Program-made: the position numbers and the translations under genes
Source of the DNA: Candidatus Brocadiia bacterium
Lineage (GTDB): Bacteria; Planctomycetota; PUPC01; DSUN01
Direction of reading: 5' to 3'
Assembly (NCBI GenBank): GCA_016782825.1
Contig: JADHXT010000157.1
Span: 1 to 7,792 of the forward strand
DNA length: 7,792 bases
Shown: positions 1-4,688 of the stretch, piece by piece
Layout of the letters: each line of letters opens with the position of its first letter
Numbering within the stretch: position 1 is the first letter of the stretch
The notes under the pieces: generated by a model
Database searches by the model: none
Seen by the model: the letters and a program-made list of their open reading frames with translations, nothing else
What the model was told of the DNA's origin: nothing

Positions 1-2
1 CC

Positions 3-1544
3 ACGCGCCTCGCTGGCACAGACGTCTTCTGCGGCGTCGTATTCCCCGTTGGCACCTCACATTGCTGGCTGTTGGTCGGTGGCTGGGGAGGCTCCGTGGT
101 GGGCCTCGACCAAGTCGATGGCCGATGGGCCAACAACAACTTGACGACCACGCGGATGGACTTTCAACGCGGTCAGTGGTACCGGGTGCGCCTGCGAGTG
201 ACCCAGGCCAGGATTGAGGCCTGGATCGACGAAGAGAAGTTGATCGATTTGGAGAGGGAAGGTCACTCGTTCACACTGTCGAGCAAGCTCGTGGCCCTCA
301 GGCCATTGGGAGTGTGTTCATACCAGACAACTGCGGCACTTCGCGACATCCTGTTCCGTCGCCTCGAGTTGGAGGAGGACAAAGGGGTCGAGGAGGGGCC
401 GCGGCGAGATGCTGAGAACCCGAAACCTGGCCAGTGGCAGGGCCTCTTCGACGGCAAGTCGCTGCGCGGCTGGAGGGTAGAGCATCGATGGGGTTTCGGG
501 AAGCACGGCGAGGTCACCGTGGAGGACGGCCAGATTGCGCTCCAGCAAGGCGAGCCTCTCACGGGAGTGGCCTGGACAAGCGGATTCCCCGCACTGGACT
601 ATGAGGTGGAGTTGGAAGCCAAGCGGGTTGCCGGCGATGGCGACTTCGCGAACATCACCTTCCCGGTCGGGTCGACCTATTGCACGTTCCACACCGGGTG
701 CTGGGCGGACAGGTCCGTGGGGCTGTCGAAGGTGGATGACCGACCGTACGACGGACGAGCGGCGCGAGGCAAGATGGACTTCGAGGACGGCCGGTGGTAC
801 CGCCTCCGCGTGCGGGTGACGCGGGAGCGCATTCAGTGCTGGATCGATGACGCCGCCATGGTGGCTCTGGCGTTGGCAGAACACAGGATCAGCCCAGAGA
901 ACGGCGCGCTCAAGCCGTTCGGGGTGTGCAGTTGGGGGGCCTCGTCGGCCCTGCGCAACATCCGGCTACGGCGCCTCGACCCGGGCGGAACCACCGGCTT
1001 CCGGACGGCGACCGTGGGCGGCGAGGGCGGCAGCGACTTCGAGGATCGGGTCGAGGGGTCAGGGTACCTGGTCGGGTTCCGGTACTCGCGCACCCAATAT
1101 GCGAACTACCTGCTCATCGAGTCGGTCGAGCCGCTCTATCGGACTCCGGCCGGGCTCAAGAGGGGTGGCGTCTACGGCCGCTACCGCCGGCGCCCAGCCG
1201 AGGGGAGCGAAGTGGTCGCGAAGGCGGGCTACGCCGTGGGAGCGCTTGTGGTCCCGATGGGCATCTATCTCGACAGATTCAAGATCATCTTCATGCGCGT
1301 CAGAGGCGGCGCGTTGGACCCGCGCGACACCTATGAAAGCGATTGGCTCGGCGGGCCAGGCGGGGATCGAGAGATCACCGTGGGCGGAAGCGGTACCCGG
1401 GTCGTCGGCATCCACGGTAGAGCCACCCAAATCATCGACGCTCTCGGCCTGATCGAGCTCGGCCCGACGCCGGGCTTCCGAACACCTTGGGCGCCGGTCA
1501 TTCCCGGAGAGGCGGCCCCAGAAGCAGGAAGGAGGATCCCATGA
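3..1544 (+). CDS. Tandem DUF1080 (3-keto-disaccharide hydrolase-like) protein with jacalin-like C-terminal region, 5' partial
   Basis: The reading frame is open from the first complete codon at base 3, so the true start and any signal peptide lie upstream; 513 residues are visible. Visible residues 1-123 are most of one DUF1080 / concanavalin-A-like domain with the typical GGWGG (26-30), an N-rich turn followed by TTT (43-50) and a WIDEE strand. Residues 144-325 are a second, complete copy opening with the family signature FDGKSLRGW (149-157). Residues 335-485 form a third region with GGEGG (339-343), WLGGPGG (448-454) and a VVGIHGR...IDALGLI stretch (467-484), resembling jacalin-type beta-prism lectins. 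PF06439 proteins are glycan-binding or 3-keto-glycoside hydrolase enzymes, commonly exported in Planctomycetota. A carbohydrate-binding extracytoplasmic role is inferred; whether it is catalytic cannot be told. The stop (TGA 1542-1544) overlaps the next gene's ATG, indicating translational coupling. Confidence 0.85.
   Translation, partial: TRLAGTDVFCGVVFPVGTSHCWLLVGGWGGSVVGLDQVDGRWANNNLTTTRMDFQRGQWYRVRLRVTQARIEAWIDEEKLIDLEREGHSFTLSSKLVALRPLGVCSYQTTAALRDILFRRLELEEDKGVEEGPRRDAENPKPGQWQGLFDGKSLRGWRVEHRWGFGKHGEVTVEDGQIALQQGEPLTGVAWTSGFPALDYEVELEAKRVAGDGDFANITFPVGSTYCTFHTGCWADRSVGLSKVDDRPYDGRAARGKMDFEDGRWYRLRVRVTRERIQCWIDDAAMVALALAEHRISPENGALKPFGVCSWGASSALRNIRLRRLDPGGTTGFRTATVGGEGGSDFEDRVEGSGYLVGFRYSRTQYANYLLIESVEPLYRTPAGLKRGGVYGRYRRRPAEGSEVVAKAGYAVGALVVPMGIYLDRFKIIFMRVRGGALDPRDTYESDWLGGPGGDREITVGGSGTRVVGIHGRATQIIDALGLIELGPTPGFRTPWAPVIPGEAAPEAGRRIP
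1531..1535 (+). promoter_or_regulatory. Shine-Dalgarno deciding the start of the 101-aa membrane protein
   Basis: GGAGG lies 5 bases before the ATG at 1541. The same frame is open upstream to an earlier start at 1487, but that one lies inside the previous gene and its extra 18 residues are not hydrophobic or family-like. The ribosome site therefore picks 1541. Confidence 0.7.
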
Positions 1545-1846
1545 CGACTGGCGCGACAATCGGTGTCCTCACGACGGTTCTCGTCCTCAGCACTGTCCTG
1601 CTGTTTGAGCTCCTGCGAGGCGATAGGCTCGCGGGGCAGTGGGCGCGGTCGGACGTCGTCCTGTGCGCCTCGGGCCTGCCCGCGATCCTCATTGTAGAGT
1701 GGCTGGCGGCCAGGCCGGTCGCATCGGGCCCGGTCGGGCTTGGGGTCGCGACGATCATGGCCGCCCTGATCTGGGCGCCGCTTGTTGCCCTTGGGGCAGA
1801 GGGCACGATGGAGCTGTTCATGTCGAGGCGGCAAGGAGATGCCTAG
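1541..1846 (+). CDS. Small three-helix membrane protein of unknown function
   Basis: This encodes 101 residues, starting at ATG 1541 behind a GGAGG site and overlapping the preceding stop as ATGA. Three hydrophobic segments are visible at about residues 5-25, 37-57 and 64-87, separated by short loops. The first loop is basic (LLRGDRLAGQWARSD). A glutamate (E53) sits near the end of the second helix and a proline within the second and third. The C-terminal tail is short and polar. I recognise no family. Its tight coupling to the DUF1080 gene upstream and the large membrane proteins downstream suggests an accessory subunit of the same membrane-associated system. Codon use (strong G/C at third positions) matches its neighbours, and the hydrophobic pattern supports a real protein. 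Confidence 0.75.
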   Translation: MTTGATIGVLTTVLVLSTVLLFELLRGDRLAGQWARSDVVLCASGLPAILIVEWLAARPVASGPVGLGVATIMAALIWAPLVALGAEGTMELFMSRRQGDA

Positions 1847-1973
1847 TCGGTTCGAGGCGGGCCGGCGTGCGTTGAGGAACTGTCTTGATCGCGAGGGGGC
1901 CGATCCGATGCAACGGGAAGCCAGCCGCCACTGCGAGAGACGCGCTGCATTCTCGGAGGAGGGGACGGCATGA
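1839..1973 (+). CDS. Possible 44-codon bridging ORF, unproven
   Basis: An ATG at 1839 overlaps the end of the membrane-protein gene by 8 bases. Its frame ends in a TGA at 1971-1973 that overlaps the ATG of the TPR gene (ATGA), so it would fill the 123-base gap exactly and couple the two genes. The peptide is basic and hydrophilic with three cysteines, no signal peptide and no recognisable family. The site AAGGAG touches the ATG with no spacer, which is poor. An internal ATG at 1908 has a better purine run (GAGGGGG) upstream and would give 21 residues. Third-position G/C is about 70%, which is not decisive. The gap could equally be a non-coding spacer. Confidence 0.25.
   Translation: MPSRFEAGRRALRNCLDREGADPMQREASRHCERRAAFSEEGTA
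1955..1964 (+). promoter_or_regulatory. Strong Shine-Dalgarno for the TPR-DUF4272 gene
   Basis: GGAGGAGGGG is followed by a 5-base spacer and the ATG at 1970. It is among the strongest ribosome sites in the window and fixes the start of the 882-residue protein. Confidence 0.7.
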
Positions 1974-4618
1974 CCCGTCGGAGCGTCCGAGACCGCATGC
2001 AAGAGCTGAGCCAGCGCTATGGGCTCGGCTACGATGAGGTGACCAAGAGCTACCTTGGGATGCATCGCGGCATCCTGGTCCACGTGTCGGAGACGTATGG
2101 GGTCATGACCCTCGTTTTCGTCCCAGAGGGTGACCCGTTCGGCACGCCGGTCGCCGAGGCGTTCACGGGCTTCCGCCATTGCGAGGAGGCCGGCCTCCCG
2201 CTGGCATGGCTCGAACTCGTCTTGCTGACCGTACCCGGTACGCCCAAGGAACACCCCCCGCAGAAGGCCTGCCAGGTGACGATTGGGAAGCACAGGCTGG
2301 CCCATACCGGCGTCACGACGTTCATGGCGCTCCCAGATCTTGTTGCCCAGGACCTTCGCGGGCGGGGCGCGCCGGAGTTCATGCCGTGCATGAAGTGCCG
2401 AGGCCGCGAAGCCACTGAGGCCGCCTTCATCTACGGCGCGTACACTGCCCTGTGCTCGGAGTGTCAGGAGGCGTCCAAGCACCTTGTGCCGCGCAAGACG
2501 TCGCTTGGGCAGCACGTCGCCGCCTTTGCCGTGTTGGTCGTCCTCCTGGGCCTCGTCGTCTGGGGTATCAAGTGCAACGAGGAGCCACCGGTGGCGACCA
2601 GCTACAACCGCGGACTCCGCGCCATCCAGCAAGGAGACGCTGAGGTTGCCATCGCCGCTTTCAACGAAGCCATCGCTGCCGAGCCGGGGTGCTCCGACGC
2701 GTACGCGCTCCGGGGTGAGGCCTACTGCATGCTCGGCCAGTTCGAGCAGGGGATCGCCGACTATAGCGAAGCGATCCGGCTCGTGGAGACAGGGGCTGCC
2801 CAGGCTGCCACCGTCGGCCTCCCGCTCATCTACAACGATCGAGGACTGACGTACCACGAGACGGGGGACCTCGACCGGGCCATCGCCGACTGCTCCAAGG
2901 CGATCGAGCTGGACCCCAACTACGCTCTGGCCTACAACAACCGAGGCCACGCCCTGGCTGCAAAGGGCCGGTTCGACGAGGCGATCGCGGACTACGGCCA
3001 AGCCATCCGCCTCGATCGCAGCGACTTCAGGCCCTTCCTCAACAGAGGTATCGCGTTCCTGGAGAAGCGCGAGCACAACCAGGCCCTTCCAGACCTCGAG
3101 GAGGTCATCCGGCTCAAGCCGCAGTGTGCGCTCGCGTGGGATTGCCGGGCCGACGTACGCCTCCATCGAGGCAAGTACAAGGAAGCTCTGGCCGATGCCA
3201 ATCATGCCCTTCACCTGGCCCCGGCACTGCCTTCCGCGCACGTCCACAGATTCGTGGCCACGGTGAGTCTGAGACTCGGCGAGCTCGGCGATCCAGGTCG
3301 GATGCCGGCCACGTCAGCGGGGATGGGGCCGCGCAATGACGCCGAGGGATCAGGGACGGACATGGAGGGCCCCCGCCCTCCGTCAGCGCGGCGGGTCGTG
3401 GGGCGAGCCATCGTGCTCTCGGCGCTCGTCTACAGGTCCTTCCTGGACCACTACGCCGGCAGTCCCGACGGCGACGAGCTTCGCTCCCGGCTGTTCGACT
3501 GGCTCGTGGCGACCGGCCTGGTGTGGGAGCTGGAGCAGGAGGAGCGCAAGCTCCTTGCGACCCCCCTGGGCCGGGCCGAGGATCAGGCCATCATCGACGC
3601 TGAGTGGCGTGTGGAAGGCCTGGCGGTCCTGGCTTGGGCGCTGGGCCGATTCGAGCTCCCGCCGCACGACGAACGGGTCAGGAACTACCTGGTCGCGACG
3701 GATGCCGTCGGGTTCCTGGGCGACAAGGCCATGGGGGCTCTTCTCCTTACCGGCACGCTGAGGCCGTCGCGAGAGATCCGCGCGTTCGCCAACCAGATCA
3801 CCATGGTGAGCTGGCGGCTGACACAGCTACGCACCAACCCCAGCAGCGGTGGATTCATGGATCTCCAGGAGTTCCCGGCGTACTGCGTCATCGAGGGCTG
3901 GCTCAAGGGGCTGCGGCTCGTGGACGGCGAGCTCGCGGTCGGGGACAGGAGTCTCACAGCCGCTTCGGACGCCGAGCGCCAGATGTGCAACAGCATCGCG
4001 AGGGAGCGCCACATCGCTGCCTACTGGCTCGAAGGAGACGACGAGACCTACTCCCGCATCAGCCCGGACACCATGCCCCTCTCCGCGGCGATGCTCGAGT
4101 CGCAGAGAGGGGATCCAGACATCGCGATACGGGTCTGCACGGCGTTCCTTGAACAGGACCCAACGTCAGCGACCTGGCTGGCCCAGCGCGGTTGGGCCTA
4201 CATCCGCAAGGGCTCACTCGCGAACGCTCTCGCGGACCTCCACCGGGCCGTGGAGCTTGAGCCCGATGCGTCCCGCCACGAGATGAGGGCCTGGGCATTC
4301 CTCCACAGTGGCTACCTTGCGAGCGCGGACCGAGACGCCCGCGAGGCGCTCCGCCTCGCACCCAAAGACCCCTGGCCACACCTGATCCTGTTCCGCACAG
4401 CGGCTGCCCGTGGCGAGGAGGCGAAGGCAGTCCGAGCAGCGCGCTGTCTGCTGGACGCCGCGCCTGCCGAGGCTCGAGCCATTCGCCCTGTCCTCCGCTA
4501 CCTCCTCGGCGAAGTGCGCCTCGACACGCTCCGCGACCACCCGAGCTGGAACAAGATCAGAGTCGCGGTCCGCGGGTACACGCCAATGCAACCCGACACC
4601 GCTCGTCCAGGGAGGTGA
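1970..4618 (+). CDS. Membrane-anchored Cys4-TPR-DUF4272-TPR protein
   Basis: This is an 882-residue protein. Residues 1-135 are an unrecognised soluble domain. C140-x-x-C143 and C162-x-x-C165 form a likely zinc knuckle. Residues about 181-200 are one membrane helix, with basic residues before it (KHLVPRK) and an acidic flank after, predicting the N-terminus inside and the rest outside. Residues 210-420 hold about six TPR units with clear consensus, for example AYNNRGHALAAKGRFDEAI at 321-339. Residues 471-660 match DUF4272, including the WRVEGLAVLAWALG core at 546-559 and the ELPPHDE turn at 562-568. Residues 733-832 hold about three more TPRs. TPRs bind protein partners; the role of DUF4272 is unknown. 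DUF4272 is usually a stand-alone domain, so its position between TPR blocks is unusual. Upstream coupling is by ATGA at 1970, and the next gene starts 70 bases downstream. A scaffold or sensor role is inferred. Confidence 0.88.
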   Translation: MTRRSVRDRMQELSQRYGLGYDEVTKSYLGMHRGILVHVSETYGVMTLVFVPEGDPFGTPVAEAFTGFRHCEEAGLPLAWLELVLLTVPGTPKEHPPQKACQVTIGKHRLAHTGVTTFMALPDLVAQDLRGRGAPEFMPCMKCRGREATEAAFIYGAYTALCSECQEASKHLVPRKTSLGQHVAAFAVLVVLLGLVVWGIKCNEEPPVATSYNRGLRAIQQGDAEVAIAAFNEAIAAEPGCSDAYALRGEAYCMLGQFEQGIADYSEAIRLVETGAAQAATVGLPLIYNDRGLTYHETGDLDRAIADCSKAIELDPNYALAYNNRGHALAAKGRFDEAIADYGQAIRLDRSDFRPFLNRGIAFLEKREHNQALPDLEEVIRLKPQCALAWDCRADVRLHRGKYKEALADANHALHLAPALPSAHVHRFVATVSLRLGELGDPGRMPATSAGMGPRNDAEGSGTDMEGPRPPSARRVVGRAIVLSALVYRSFLDHYAGSPDGDELRSRLFDWLVATGLVWELEQEERKLLATPLGRAEDQAIIDAEWRVEGLAVLAWALGRFELPPHDERVRNYLVATDAVGFLGDKAMGALLLTGTLRPSREIRAFANQITMVSWRLTQLRTNPSSGGFMDLQEFPAYCVIEGWLKGLRLVDGELAVGDRSLTAASDAERQMCNSIARERHIAAYWLEGDDETYSRISPDTMPLSAAMLESQRGDPDIAIRVCTAFLEQDPTSATWLAQRGWAYIRKGSLANALADLHRAVELEPDASRHEMRAWAFLHSGYLASADRDAREALRLAPKDPWPHLILFRTAAARGEEAKAVRAARCLLDAAPAEARAIRPVLRYLLGEVRLDTLRDHPSWNKIRVAVRGYTPMQPDTARPGR

Positions 4619-4623
4619 CTGTC

Positions 4624-4674
4624 GTGGATTCAGGCTCTTCCGTGTCGGCGTCTGTTCTGTGTGCAGCGCTCTGA
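4624..4674 (+). other. 16-codon mini-ORF between the two large genes, tentative
   Basis: A GTG at 4624 lies 8 bases after GGGAGG (4610-4615), which forms the end of the TPR gene. It opens 16 codons ending in TGA at 4672-4674, only two bases before the AGGAGG of the protease gene. The peptide would be serine- and valine-rich. It could be a coupling or leader peptide that carries ribosomes to the next start, or chance in a 70-base spacer. There is no run of one amino acid and no clear attenuator hairpin. Confidence 0.15.
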
Positions 4675-4676
4675 GC

Positions 4677-4682
4677 AGGAGG
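4677..4682 (+). promoter_or_regulatory. Shine-Dalgarno deciding the start of the M50 protease gene
   Basis: AGGAGG stands 6 bases before ATG 4689. The frame is open back to 4410, but that extension runs inside the TPR gene and gives arginine/serine-rich out-of-frame residues. The residues after ATG 4689 immediately form a zinc ribbon, so 4689 is the start. Confidence 0.85.
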
Positions 4683-4688
4683 CGCCCT

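Noticed and set aside
1331..3247. 638-codon open frame on the - strand
   Set aside because: It lies antisense to three well-supported + strand genes, its protein has no recognisable domain, and GC-rich genes with G/C third positions commonly leave such open frames opposite.
4410..4688. N-terminal extension of the protease frame back to 4410
   Set aside because: It overlaps the TPR gene in another frame, encodes arginine/serine-rich noise, and the AGGAGG at 4677-4682 plus the zinc ribbon fix the start at 4689.
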